Positions 10,241 to 22,076 of a DNA stretch of 64,000 nt are shown piece after piece (position 1 is the first letter of the stretch; every line of letters begins with the position of its first letter). The DNA comes from Brienomyrus brachyistius (taxonomy: Eukaryota; Chordata; Actinopteri; Osteoglossiformes; Mormyridae). The translations under genes and the position numbers were made by a program. The stretch lies in assembly GCF_023856365.1 (NCBI RefSeq), contig NC_064548.1, forward strand, positions 12,449,642 to 12,513,641, given 5' to 3'. The notes beneath the pieces are model-generated. The model was given only the letters and a program-made list of their open reading frames with translations. It had not been told where the DNA came from and searched no databases.

Positions 10241-12610
10241 TCAGCTGCACTAGTGCTCAGATACGTAAGTGAGCATTTGTGACTCACAAGGTTCTTAATT
10301 GTCATATATTCTTCTAATTTCTTTGTTGATTCCGTCAGGAAAACAGTTTTCAGCTCGCAGTCAGTTTATATCCTGCATTACTTCAAATTTTTTATTTATC
10401 CCCCAGTAAAACATCTCTACAGTAAATCAACAGTACGCCCTGCATTCCTTAGTAATATAAGTGACAGCAGTTAATATAACTTCTTTATCTATTAAGATGC
10501 ATAAATATTTAAAATTCAATAGCTATACATACGTATAATCTGTCTGCATTCTGCCTGTCTACTGCCTAGTCTTGGACTGTTTCCCTCTTCTTATGCCCCT
10601 AAATCAAATCCTCCCACTTACTCCTATATTGTGACCAGTATGTATCGCTATTAAATTTTCCCAAATCAATCCAGTTCTGCTGAATTTTGATGCTTTGCTG
10701 ATTTATTTAATGGGTGAAGTACTGCTTCACATCAGTAACGGGCACACAGAATATTTTTGGGCCAAAGTTAATGGTCTGTTGGGAAAATGCCTAGGAAGTT
10801 GTTTGCTGACGAAGAAGGGGGGTAGATGAGGTCATTTCAAGCATTTTTTTTTGTTAAAAGTCTGTTTTGGGAAAGACACGCTTGCATATATATTTACCGC
10901 AGTAACTCACGGCTGTCAAATAATACAAATATCGGCAGAGAGCTGTAAACATATCCTGAGAAAACAACAGCTTGAGAGAAACATAAAACCCCGAAATAAA
11001 AAAAGATAATTCCCACTTTACAGATATCACAATATGATTGGTCGACCCTGCCGTCAGTCTGATGTAATGCCTTTAGAGTTTTGAATGCGAAACACTTTTA
11101 TCAAGAAGCTACAGGCTCAGCCAGAATGATCCAATTAGCTTTATCTTAGTGCAGACAAATAAAAATTGTAATTTTCTAATGGCCTCTGTTATAATAGCTT
11201 ATTCTATTCCTGCCTAAGGATCTATTCTCTTTAAGATTAAATGAATTAAATTAACAAAATTGTAAGTTGACAAATTGTTTGGAGACAATAATGTTAAAAA
11301 CAGGTCAAATAACTAGAATAAGTTCAGTTTCCACTTGTTGTGGTTATATGCACATTTGCATACGATTTTATACACCAGCAAACTTGTGCATTATAAAACC
11401 CATGGCACAGATTGGGGAGCTGAGGGTAGCCTCATGTTCCTAATAATATTGTGGGAGTACAGTGTGTATATACAGGGGGTGGGGGCTGGCAGGGCTGATT
11501 TGGTCCCTAATAATGTTTAAATCAAACCTTGATGTACCCCTTGTTATGCTAATGGGTGAATTTCAAGATTCCAGTGACTGAATTCCAAAGCCTTAGTACT
11601 ATTGAAATGTATAACTTATAAAGCTGGGATAGTGTTTGTCTGCAGATGAGACGATTCGGTTCTGCACTTTAATCACATGAATGTAAAAGCTCGTAAACGT
11701 AAACCAGTACTTTATCTCGGAAAGTTAAAAAGATTTGGGAGTCAGTCTCCTCGCTGAGAACGACAGGGGATAAAACACTCGTGAAAACAGACAGCACAAC
11801 TGAACTCTCTTCACCATAGCCGGCACAAAGGCTTATGGAGCCGAGAAATGTTTCAATGTGAAAGTACTCTATGCAGCATACGATTACTGAAAACATGTCT
11901 GCCGTCGATGTGCTGCTCAGGAATCAACCGAAACAGAAATCATAGCTACAAAAAAGCAGATAGAAAAGACAGGCCCTCCGCATTCATGCCATGGACTGTA
12001 TTCGTTGTACCATTCAGAAAGTTCCTCTGTTTGTTATCCTTCTGTTATCTACTTGCCTTTATTGCAAAGCACCCAGTTTTAAGTCTACAATATTGTCACA
12101 CTAGACACGTAATGGCCGTCTCAACACGTCATACAATTCTTTTGCATTCAGCTATTAACATATTTATTATTGTTGTTGCTTTTGGCATAACAAGCGTAAC
12201 TGAGTTAATAATAAACCTTGTACTGCATGTAATTATTGGTGGGCTTTAATTGTGTATTTTTCTGTAAGTGTTTAAAATGGTCTGTTTTAATTAATCTGGT
12301 TACATAATGCGCTATTACAGATAATAACTGACATTACCAAGGTAAAAACTAATTTGGTATGAAATGGCAGCCATTCTATAAATGACTGAGACAACTGGCA
12401 TTATTGGTTCCGTAAATGAGCCAGTCTGTGATGGAAATGAGGACGGCAGGCTGCTGTACTACCTGGAGGCCCGGCCCAGCAGCCTGGAGAGGTCAGCCTG
12501 CCGCTGTTTGTATCACATCCCCAGGATATAGCAAAGTGTGTCTCTCAGACTGCAGGCAGAGGGACCATTTTGCCACAGGACCGGCACCAGTGTCACAGGT
12601 GCACATGCGG
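10241..12610. other. A+T-rich unique non-coding stretch
   Basis: No gene or repeat family is recognised. An octamer-like ATTTGCAT lies at 11354-11361. The part around 11080-11290 has the homeodomain-word-rich texture of conserved vertebrate enhancers, but conservation cannot be tested here. The 133-codon frame at 11848-12249 (plus) has no domain that I know. Confidence 0.5.
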
Positions 12611-12615
12611 CATGT

Positions 12616-12629
12616 GCGCCCCCTACAGG
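12616..12629 (-). promoter_or_regulatory. CTCF-like motif, minus orientation
   Basis: On the minus strand the sequence reads CCTGTAGGGGGCGC, matching 13 of 14 positions of the CCASYAGRKGGCRS core consensus. Motif match only; occupancy is unknown. Confidence 0.4.
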
Positions 12630-13387
12630 AGAGTAGTCCAGAGCCACCCCAGGGCACTTACACTATCTTCATCAGAATTTTTTTAAGCAGGAGACCTTCC
12701 CTGCCATCATACTGTCTCAAGAACATTTCCCAAAGACTGGGACTGTGTTGTACCAGCTTCGAAGTTGGAAGCACAAACTGGCAACCCAGTATTAAAATAA
12801 TGCATGCATTTTAATTTATTATAAATGTATGTTGAGTTGCGCTGAAAGCTCATGTACATTATTGCAGTCCCCTTTAGTCCTAACCCACCCCTCATTTCAA
12901 ACAGGTTCACCTTTTCCCCAAATTACCCCACCCACAATAGGGTGTAATTCCAGGATAATGCACGAAAGTAACGAAACGTGAATGGTCAGACCCATCCAGT
13001 GCAAATCAAACCTAGAGGGAATTTCTTCTGCATAACAGGATGGCTGTTCTCTGATCGAAAATGTTCTGTTACCTGAGGATTATCCACCCCTGCCGCCTAC
13101 TGGAATTTGGCCGATCCTCAGTCTCAATAAAAGTACTGCAGACCTTAACTAGTAGTGTCAGGTGAGACAAGAGCATCCGTCACAAGCGTTTGTGCTAGTC
13201 TGCGAGAGGGACGGTGAAAACATTACTGTTCTCGTTAGAAAATACGCCAAAAATGGCTCGTCGATAATAAATTTTTTGTATGTTTACGATATGTTTACCA
13301 AACGCGGGTGTGTAGTAAGTTATAAATGGATTGATTGTTGCAGGGTTTGCGGTAATGAATTTTCAGCATGACTTATTTTTACTCTTG

Positions 13388-13401
13388 CCACCAGGGGGCA
13401 C
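13388..13401 (+). promoter_or_regulatory. CTCF-like motif, plus orientation
   Basis: CCACCAGGGGGCAC matches all 14 positions of the CCASYAGRKGGCRS core. It is the best match in the window. Motif match only. Confidence 0.5.
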
Positions 13402-13804
13402 CTACTGTTCAATTCATTTTGGTTTTGCAGGCAGCACCATCTAAGCCAAGACTGGAATGTCATTCAAACGGATCAACATAATCAGAGTCACAATACAAAA
13501 CAATTGTAGTAGCAATGCTTATTCATTCAGAAGGATAACAAAAACTTTTAAGAAGCAGAAGAATCTTTCTTTTATGTCTGTCTATTGTTTATGTATTCTG
13601 TAAAAGAGATTTGATGAGGCAATAAAGTATAGGATCATCTACTCTTAAGAACCATTTTGGGTGGCAGAGTGACCCTGTGGTAAATCACGGCACGACACGC
13701 TTCACAGCTTATTCGTACCTCACTGTTTGATCACTGACCGATTACTCACTGCACCAAATGTTATCCTTAAGTCCCCATGGTGGTGAGTCGCTTTCAAATT
13801 CTGG

Positions 13805-13818
13805 CCACAAGATGGCGC
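13805..13818 (+). promoter_or_regulatory. CTCF-like motif, plus orientation
   Basis: CCACAAGATGGCGC matches 13 of 14 core positions. It also contains AAGATGGCGC, close to the YY1 core, so it could be read as either site. Confidence 0.4.
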
Positions 13819-14199
13819 TACGTGAAGTGATTTGGGCGGCTCCTGTGGGGGAGGGTGGGGAGCTGTGGTCAGAATTAAAGCTGCAAGTGTCTCACATCCT
13901 GCGCCATCCGCTGAGCTGGGGAGGCCCGTTCCTCTAAAGCTCCTGAACCTCTGCCGCTATTCCCCCGGCTGTCCATGTGGCGTCACCCTGGAACAAAGGC
14001 AAACGGCCCGGCATGCACAGGATATGGAGTGTACCCCCCTCCCCCCCCGCCCCCGAGCTGAGAGTGGGGGAGCTTTTACAGGCCATAAAACCACAGGATG
14101 TGTGGAACGGACTGGGGGGTCTAGCGTGAGCGAGGCCCATGCTGGGTGCCAGGGTTGCTGGGAACAATGGCGGAGGATGGCTGCCCCCCGTGCTTTCAG

Positions 14200-14222
14200 C
14201 CCCCCCCCCCCCCCCCCCCCCC
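14200..14222 (+). repeat. Poly(C) tract, 23 C
   Basis: Uninterrupted run of 23 C followed by ACCACCA. Length in an assembly may be unreliable. Confidence 0.9.
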
Positions 14223-15848
14223 ACCACCAAACTCCTTCCTTCCTGCCATGATCTAGATTTTAACACCCTGGGTGCAATGCGTGCTGAAGGCTGGGAGAGC
14301 GACGTTCAACAATTCGCCATTCATTCAGTCAAGGGGGGGTGGGGGGAGCTGGGCGTTACCGTGGTGAGGGGGGGGGCGATAATCGAATGATGGGAAAGGC
14401 TGAAAACTGCCCAAAAAATCCAAACACGCGTCGAAAAATGGCAGATACACAATGTTATCGGACTAAACACCGTGTCATGCACACAATCTCCCCAGTCCCA
14501 GATTGTTGCGACCTGACTCATTACATGCGACTTTAGGAGTTGCAGACATGCGAGCCCAGACGCGTCACTGAGCTCCGCCTGCGTCTACGGGAATCGTAAT
14601 GGCGGTAATGCTGGCCAGCATCAGCCAGGTCCCCAGTTAGTGGCTCACTTCCCCTCATGCTCGTCATGCGACAGCCCGACGACCGTTGCGGGCTCCCAGC
14701 GACGCCCAAACAGCTGGATTGCTGCTCTTCCATCTGCGTTTGGCTTGATATGGGGAGGCGTTTCCTGGTGGGCTCCCGACATCCATGATGGATCTGTGTA
14801 TAGCGGACCCTCTAATCTACCTCGGAATGCCCCATCGGCCAATCAGAGCATGGCTGACGCCTCCTAGTGTCAGCACCGAGGAGGTCCATACCAAAATTCG
14901 GTTCATTGCGTCACGTCGTGGATTTTTTGGTACAAGCGCGACCCTTATTACATTCGGCCTGATCCAGTGCTTACAAGTAATTAGGTTAATTAAGAAAATG
15001 GTGTTTGACAAAGAAGCACAATTGCACCGTTGTGGATTCTCACTGGGCTTGGTCCAGTTCAAAGCAGTGCCGTTGTAAATTTGAGTGTTCAGTTCCTCCT
15101 GAGAGCATTCAGACCATTTTCTGGTCCAAACAACAGAGAACAATGTTCAGTCAGACAGGCATTTACAACCCTGACTATATGACGGCAATAAAAACCACGG
15201 CAAATTAGCCATTCTGGCGGCCTTCTTCCAGATGCCGAGCCGAGGCAGTAATAAGACTTAATGAATAGTTTGAGTTACCAGATTATTTTGCAGGAAATAA
15301 ACACAACATTAACAAGCCCTAATCGCTAATGAACTTATAATAAACCCGCCCCTTACGGCACGTGTCTCTGCCGTCAGTCCTCCATTAGGGAGGCTGACGA
15401 GTCGATTGCCGCAAAGATATATCTTTCTGGAAGCCACCCAGAGGCCTTGGGTCCTTTGATAGGGCAAATTCCAGAACCAAGGCAGATTTTGCGAAGCAAA
15501 TACAGTTGAGAGACCCCACTGCGTGGACAGTGACCCTGGGGGGGGGAGCAGGGAGATGGCAGTACTCTGACGAGAGGCCCAGCATGATTCCGGGGCAGGA
15601 TTACCAGTGACTAAAAGAAGCTTCCTCGATTGGGAGCCTCGCAGGTTTACAACTTCCTTCTTGTGGCGACAATCCTACCCAGATATGTGTCAGGCTGTTG
15701 AACAAGAGTGATGACGTCCCAAACACGAGGCTGGGGATGGACGGCTTTTTGTGGGGGGGGCGGTATTTGCACGGTGACCGCTACGGAATTTTAGTGGTGG
15801 ATGCTCAGGTCTGGAAAACTGCACAGCATCTACCAGCTCAAAATCGCA

Positions 15849-15864
15849 CCCCCCCCCCCCCCCC
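15849..15864 (+). repeat. Poly(C) tract, 16 C
   Basis: Uninterrupted run of 16 C, eight bases upstream of the YY1-like site at 15872-15882. Confidence 0.9.
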
Positions 15865-15871
15865 TTGGATC

Positions 15872-15882
15872 AAGATGGCGGC
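15872..15882 (+). promoter_or_regulatory. YY1-like motif
   Basis: AAGATGGCGGC is an exact match to the YY1 core. There is no accompanying promoter evidence, so function is uncertain. Confidence 0.35.
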
Positions 15883-16147
15883 CAGAGGTAATGTGGCTGG
15901 CAACGAGGGGGGAGAGGCGCACAGTTGACGGGATGGCGATTGCCGTGCGGGTGATTCATCACCTGGCAACCAGCCCCACGCTCAAGCAGGGTGTCAGTGA
16001 CCTGCACATGGCTGGGCTCAGGATCTAGATGCTGATCTCAGCCATGGCAGCAGGTACCTTAATTTCTCTTCGACAAACATCCTGTTTTAGCTCGGCGCTG
16101 GTTATAGAGAAGCAGAGACGACACCCAGGGCTCAGGGGTTTTGAGGG

Positions 16148-16179
16148 CCTGGGGCCCAGCCTGGGGCCTGGGGCCCAGC
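16148..16179 (+). repeat. Short G+C-rich tandem repeat
   Basis: CCTGGGGCCCAG occurs at both ends of this 32-bp stretch with a CCTGGGG half unit between. Its many GGGG blocks could support local quadruplex folding (inference). Confidence 0.6.
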
Positions 16180-16201
16180 ATGCACAGAGCCCGCGTGATG
16201 A

Positions 16202-16218
16202 CCCCCCCCCCCCCCCCC
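16202..16218 (+). repeat. Poly(C) tract, 17 C
   Basis: Uninterrupted run of 17 C. Confidence 0.9.
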
Positions 16219-17492
16219 GCCATCTAAACCATGGCACATCGACTGTCCAATCAAGCCAGCTGGGGGAGAGGTTATGTCATTCCTGGACATTCCACAAGAC
16301 AAATTAAGACGGGATCAGCAGTGTCCTCCCCCCGCCCCAGAACAGTCACCCAGCTCCAAGGAGACGCCGCCTCGATTAGACCACTCTGCAGATGCGGCAC
16401 AGCCCGCTGGCTGGCGGGGCCCCTAGGTGACCCCTCACACCTCGTTATTGCAGCTACCTATGTAAATATTCCGTTGTTCGGGTCTCATATTTTGTGAGCC
16501 GATCAGGCACAAGTTGCACCTGCAAGGTGACGTGTCAGATGTCCGATGAGCTACTGGCTGAGCGCCAAGACCCAACAATCCAAAATAAAACCCCGGTTAT
16601 GTAATCCTGTGTAATTCTTTCATCATAGCATTATACAACTTGCAAAATTTTCTGAAAAACGAAGCGTATCATTATGGCTTGCAGAAATGCCTTGCTGGTG
16701 AAACCGCCAGCCGAATAAAAATAATTTATAAGCAGTCAAGTGCCAGAAGCCAGGCAGAGGGACTGGCCTGTCCACGTGATCAGCATATCTGGTGTCCCGA
16801 TTGTTTTGCCTACACGGTGAGAGACACAGGGAGCCTCTAAGCAAGGGCGCTCAGCCGCACAAACACTCATCATCACTGACCGTTTCTCTGCAGACGTTCA
16901 TGAGCCCCTGTGATGTTGCCCACATTTCTGCAAATCGTCACATAAATCGACTTGCGGAAAAATATCATAATTGAATGCATGAACGGAAAGGAGGTGACTA
17001 CTGTTTACACGGAGATTCTTCTCCTGCACTTTAATGTACTTACACAGTTTCCGTCCCCTGTTATCCCTCTTCCACGGTTACATGAGGACCTGGTGAGCGA
17101 TCAGTCATGGATTTGCAACATTGAAAACTCATTAAAAGTTATATTTCCTCAGGGTTGGAATGAAAACGTCCAGAGCTAAAGCGCTCGGGGATTTGTGGTC
17201 TTGTAAACATTAGAGTGTGCCAGTAAAACTTTATAAAGTGTTAAAAAGTAATACGAAATCCAACAATGCAAACTCACAATTTTTACTGTTCCAACTGCAC
17301 ATACATCTGGCCTGAATGGGAATGTATATGAACGTAACGCAAGTGGAAAATAATGTTATTAGGATAAAACCGTAAGCTTATTACCAAGCGCCTTCCGATA
17401 CAGGGGAGGAAGGAAACGCACTACAGACGAGCTGCGATTATTAAGCTTTATGTTCCAGCCCCCAACGGTCCTGCGTACAATTCCCAATACTG

Positions 17493-17506
17493 ACACTAGG
17501 GGGCAA
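17493..17506 (+). promoter_or_regulatory. CTCF-like motif, plus orientation
   Basis: ACACTAGGGGGCAA matches 12 of 14 core positions. Weaker than the site at 13388. Confidence 0.3.
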
Positions 17507-18001
17507 TAGGAATCCAAAAATGTCTGACGGACAACGCAATCGGCGTTGGGCAGCTGCGACGCATCACAATTTCCCCCCGAAAAAAAAAAAAATCATGCAA
17601 AAAATTCTACTAAATTAAATTAGATTAGATTACGAGTGACAGTAATAGTGAAAACACTAGTATTTAAGATAGTTATCTAAGCGCGTAAAATATAAAATGC
17701 GTTCAATCTATTAGGATTTATATATATTTTTAAAAATTCTGAGCAGAATCAGCTATTATGAAGATACTTCGGTAATAACAGACTTTTATTTAGGCTTGTG
17801 GATGCAGAAATATACACAGTATACTTAACAAACACAGGATTTCAAACTAATAAAATATTTAAGATTAATATCATTGGAAAACATAGTGATGAGATATGCA
17901 TTTATATCTACACAAGAATATAAAATTGTGTTCCATAGGTTTTTATATATAATATGCATATATACGTGTGTGTGTGTATGAATATGTATACAGTATATCA
18001 T

Positions 18002-18009
<8 letters not shown>

Positions 18010-18068
<59 letters not shown>
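18010..18068 (+). repeat. (TG)n microsatellite
   Basis: About 29 TG units with one GC interruption near 18033. It is preceded by a mixed TATA/TG stretch from about 17945. Open frames on both strands here are low-complexity shadows (CVCV and THTH). Confidence 0.95.
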
Positions 18069-18072
<4 letters not shown>

Positions 18073-18342
18073 TTGCATTGTCAGTTTCCTGCACTGGCAC
18101 CATCATTCAGGGCAGCAGCTTGCTCTCCCCCTAGGTGCACACGGCCTCTGGAAACAGGATGTCCTGGCCTGTAAATACAGTATCACGCCAGCTCAATAAG
18201 CGCACAGGGTGTTGAGGTGGACAGTATTAGGCACTTCCTGTCTGAGAGATGTTGGCAGGCCTCGCGCCCGAGCTCGCTGCACCCCCGAGCGGCCCGGCGG
18301 TCCTCAGGGCCTGCGCGTCCTCCAGCACCCCACCCCAGTGTG

Positions 18343-18357
18343 CCCCCCCCCCCCCCC
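18343..18357 (+). repeat. Poly(C) tract, 15 C
   Basis: Uninterrupted run of 15 C in a C-rich context. Confidence 0.9.
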
Positions 18358-18999
18358 ACTGCCGCCACCTGGGTCTAAGCACAGGGAAGGAATGCAGCTC
18401 TCTGATGGGGAGCAGTAAATCAGGGGAGCCGCGGAGGGGAGGCGAGCGTGCCCATTGGACAGGCCCCATCTCTGCAGAGGACCCAGGGAGGCCCGGCAAC
18501 ATGCCCGTCTGAAATTATGCCTGCTAGGTTGAGGCCTGCCTCGCGGAGTTTATCCTGTCTACAGAGTGTAAAGATCAGGCTTAGGCCAGGTAGCGTGGTG
18601 GCTAAAGGCAAGAAGATAGGAAGATGTTACCTTGATGTTGATGAACCAGAAAAGCGCAGTTTATGCCTTTGTACCCAGAATAAAAGCTCATAACTCTATT
18701 ATACCAATAAAAAGATAGCTACGAATGGGTTAAACGGTATGAAATCATCGTCATGATAATGATAATATTAATAACCAGGACACCCCAGTCGCACTGCAGT
18801 CTGGCACGGTGCAGACGGGCTGTGAGGCGGGCAGCTGTAAGCGATTTCAGCTGCTACTGGGGCCTTGGAGTTGGGCTACAATAACATCCACTCAGGTCAC
18901 ACAGATGACAAGGTGTGAAAGAGCCTGTTTATTTTAATCTCCCTCACAGAACTGCTCCTGCTCGGCCTTAAAAACAACAACGGCCTTGTCACACGGTCA

Positions 19000-19015
19000 C
19001 CCCCCCCCCCCCCCC
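19000..19015 (+). repeat. Poly(C) tract, 16 C
   Basis: Uninterrupted run of 16 C. Confidence 0.9.
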
Positions 19016-19810
19016 ACCACGTTCACAACATAATTGTGTCTCCTGTCAGATGCTGGGTGCAATTCTGCAACACAGACACACAGACCAGGTTACTCCTTTT
19101 TTATTTTGCCTGACCCCAATCTTTTTCAGATCCTGATTTAAATTGTGGCTTTATTCAGCATAGATATTTCATATACTATATTATGCTCTAGATATATAAC
19201 ATGATTTGCTTCATTAAACTCGTAAGTTCGGATTTGTAACTGATGCTGACTTTATTTTATTTCCGTGGCTTTATTGTAGACAGTCAGAACTTCCCATGTT
19301 ACGTTTTCTGGCATGTTAATACCCACATAATGATGAAAGTAATTGCTTATAATCATAGTGAGCTGCAGTAGGACAGTAACAGTGTGCTCAGACTGGGTAA
19401 TGACACGGGGGTCTAGGGGCCAGGGTTCGGGAAAGAGTGGCACCCGTCCCAGAGCCACAGCTAGCGGATCGCTCCTCGGTAGTTCCTTGGCTGGAGGGGT
19501 TTTCCTGGAGCTGGACAGGCAGGCCGTAACTCCCACCAACACTGTGGGGTTCATGTTCCACTCCCTCTCCAGTTAAAACTCCCTGACAGCCATGTTTATG
19601 AACTTGGACCTAAAAGGAGAGAGCTGGACATCTGGGGGTGGCGGATGTGGGAGGGTGCTGGCTGCTAGGGTGGTCCTACATCGATGCCATCGGTGAAGCC
19701 TCCCCCTTTATTGGCGACGAAGCAGTGCTTCAGCACTGCAGTCCAGTATGGAAACTCCCAGCAAGAGAGCCCAGTCAGAAAGCATAGGACCAAGACTAGA
19801 AGTGGCTATG

Positions 19811-19875
19811 GCGGGGGCATGCGGCGGGGGCATGTAGCGGGGGCATGTGTCGGGGGCATGCGGAGGGAACATGAC
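19811..19875 (+). repeat. 13-bp minisatellite, five units
   Basis: Four good copies of GCGGGGGCATGYG and a diverged fifth (GAGGGAACATGAC), head to tail with no spacer. It accounts for the repeated MPP/CPR/HAP pattern in minus-strand open frames here. Confidence 0.85.
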
Positions 19876-20366
19876 TTTTTCAGACGGCCTGTGACTCGTG
19901 CGTAGGATCCGCACGTCTCGCCAACTGTGCTGATATTTACGACCCTCCACCAGCGGTGCGAACAGAAATCTGCCGCTAATGAAAGCAGCACTCTGCTCCA
20001 GACCGCGTGACGGTTTCCCCCCCCGAATGGCGACGACGTTGCACGGAATAATAACTCCGGGATGCCAGACCCGCTCGCGGTTTGTTGTTCTTGTGGGGCG
20101 GAGCTGCACCGCCAGGTGGAGTCTGGCCAGGAGAAGCAGGGGATGTGAAGCAGCCCTGTTCCTCTCGGGCGGTGTCCCGGACGGCTGCTGCCCGTCGGTC
20201 CTCCCACCCCAGGTGCTCCCTGGCTGCCTCTGCCTGCGGGCAGCAAGGGAACACAGTCGCCCTTCTATCTACTAGCATGGGGCCGACTTCAGGGGCCCCA
20301 AGCAAACCATCTGGGGGAACAACACAGGCCCCCCTGGCTACATCACTGCTGCAGAAGTGAGCTGAG

Positions 20367-20380
20367 ACGCCCCCTGCTGA
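20367..20380 (-). promoter_or_regulatory. CTCF-like motif, minus orientation
   Basis: The minus strand reads TCAGCAGGGGGCGT, matching 12 of 14 core positions. It faces the plus-oriented motifs at 13388, 13805 and 17493. Confidence 0.35.
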
Positions 20381-20527
20381 CCATTAACTGCTGCAGAGAA
20401 CCTTATATAGGGCTCTAGAAAAATATTGTCCTTTGTAAAATGCAGTTATCGTTAGGTTACATATGCTGTACATGGAAAGTGGAAAACAAATCACTCACGT
20501 ATATATTTTTGGTGCCTCAGGCTGGTT

Positions 20528-20619
20528 TATTCCCTACCTTGCCCCAGTTGCTCCCAGGATAGGCTCTGGACCCCCACGACCCTGGATTGAACAGGCAGGA
20601 ATAGAAAATGGATGGATGG
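20528..20619 (+). mobile_element. SINE 3' fragment with ATGGATGG tail
   Basis: This contains CCTACCTTGCCCCAGTTGC, then GGATAGGCTCTGGACCCCC and CGACCCTGGATTGAACAGGC, and ends AGAAAATGGATGGATGG. This is the standard 3' half of a common fish SINE. The promoter half is missing. Confidence 0.8.
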
Positions 20620-21181
20620 TATATTTATACATTTCCAGTATTTAGAAGCTGGATATTCTCTCCCCAGTACACAACCAGTCCGCAGAATCCAGAATCTCTG
20701 AAATCTCAGGATTAGTCGCTGTTACAGGGATCCTGACTCCCCAGAGAAGCTTGACTGTTCCTCACCTTGCTGTTTCCGGGGGGGGCCACACCAGCCTGTC
20801 GGGGCACCTCGCGACTCGGCGGTGAAGAGCCGCGGTGATTTTTCTCAGCATGATTTTTCTCAGCGGCGCTAATGACAGCCATGTTAATGGTGTTGACACA
20901 CCAACGACAGCGTGCCGTAATGAGAGGAAGTAAATAGAAGGTAGCCGACAACACGCCGCTTCCCCCAACACACGACTAATGATCCTTTTCACGCCCGCTA
21001 AAGATACTTTGTAAAAATGACAACGCTTGATTCAGCGTGCCTAGGGCCTGTCGCCGGCGACGTCCGCTTTCCACGTCGACATTTCATCGGGGGGTGGAGC
21101 AGGCTTCAAAAAGAGATCGCTCATCGTGGACTGAATGCAGGTGCAGGGCGCTAAATAGCGACATTTGGAGGTGGGAGGCTT

Positions 21182-21194
21182 GTTACCAGGCAAC
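21182..21194 (+). promoter_or_regulatory. RFX X-box-like motif
   Basis: GTTACCAGGCAAC has the two half-sites of an X-box (GTTRCC and GGYAAC-like) with two bases between. It sits in a CpG-rich block about 30 bases before a GCATTGTGGGA word. X-boxes are bound by RFX factors, often at ciliary genes; no such gene is visible here. Confidence 0.4.
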
Positions 21195-22049
21195 CGCTTA
21201 TTTGCTAACGTGCTCAGATGCATTGTGGGATATCAGCTATGTCAGGCAGCGCCACACGTCCGATGGTGTGTCCGATGGAGCTTGGGGGCGACGTGCATGT
21301 GTCAACAGCCTCGCCCGTGGTCCTAACCACAGCCTCTTCATCTTCTGTATCCAGAGCAGAATTACATTTATCTGCTGTGTTTTGGCAGCGGGGTTGCTAG
21401 CACCGTAACTGCCGCCGTTTGAGTAACTCGACCCCAAATCATTTACCGTTGGGGAGATTCCCCCTCCCGCTCGCACCGTTTTACCTTACCTGCGGACGGT
21501 GCTCTCCTGTCCCTGGGATATCGCTGTGCCAGTGACCCGCGCCTGAACCTGAAGATGAAAAATTCATTCACCTCGAGATGGTCTCGGCGAGAGCCTGAAG
21601 ATTGATGCGCGTGGCAGACTGTATGAGTAACGACGTCAACACGCAGCGTGGTAAAGGCACCCTTTGTTATCGTCTCTGAGTCAAAGTGACACCACCTCAC
21701 AGGCTAACGGGGGAAACACAGGATTAGGGTCTGACGCCACCCGTGCCGCTGCCACATGTAGATTATGTAAATTATCCACACAGAGAAGTGCAATTTAATC
21801 ACCCGGAATCCGCAGAATGCGAGCGATATGACCGGTCCTTTGCTCCTGGTGGATGAGCCGGGCTGTGAGGGAGTATGGGATATTGTGTGTGATTAGCGTA
21901 CCAGGAAATGTTGGCCCTCAACGCAGGTGGCCCTGGATGTCTGCTATTAATGTGGGAGGGGGGGTGTTGGGTGGCGAGGAAATCAGTATGCGACGGTTGT
22001 AGGATTGTGGGCCCAACCCGGGAGAGAGAAGAGGAGCTCTGCGACTGAT

Positions 22050-22076
22050 ATGCAAATGAGGAGACTGTGATTGGCT
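22050..22076 (+). promoter_or_regulatory. Octamer plus inverted CCAAT word
   Basis: ATGCAAAT at 22050-22057 is the POU octamer; GATTGGCT at 22069-22076 is an inverted CCAAT box. Both are short words that can arise by chance. Confidence 0.25.

Larger units (their letters stand above)
12630..17966. other. Non-coding stretch, G+C-rich with C tracts
   Basis: No gene is recognised. Apart from the listed C tracts and CTCF-like motifs it contains a G-rich block at 14333-14380 and a 13-A run at 17580-17592. Open frames at 13832-14251 and 13934-14266 span the 14.2 kb C tract and are its shadows (poly-P and poly-G). Confidence 0.55.
18069..20366. other. Non-coding stretch, partly CpG-rich
   Basis: No gene is recognised. 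A possible SINE A-box-like word, TAGCGTGGTGGCTAAAGG, lies at about 18591-18608 but lacks a B box, so it is not called as an element. The block at about 19870-20280 is CpG-rich. Overlapping open frames on both strands there show no recognisable domain. Confidence 0.5.

Noticed and set aside
9831..10250. Hydrophobic 139-codon minus frame resembling a membrane protein
   Set aside because: It is the translation of the ACAATATACAT-like tail of a dispersed repeat.
11848..12249. 133-codon plus frame with a hydrophobic C-terminus
   Set aside because: No recognisable family, A+T-rich context that favours I, L, F and V codons, and no transcript evidence.
17967..18199. Open frames encoding Cys-Val or Thr-His repeats
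   Set aside because: Simple translations of the (TG)n microsatellite.
18591..18608. Possible SINE or tRNA A box
   Set aside because: No B box at the expected distance and no SINE body downstream.
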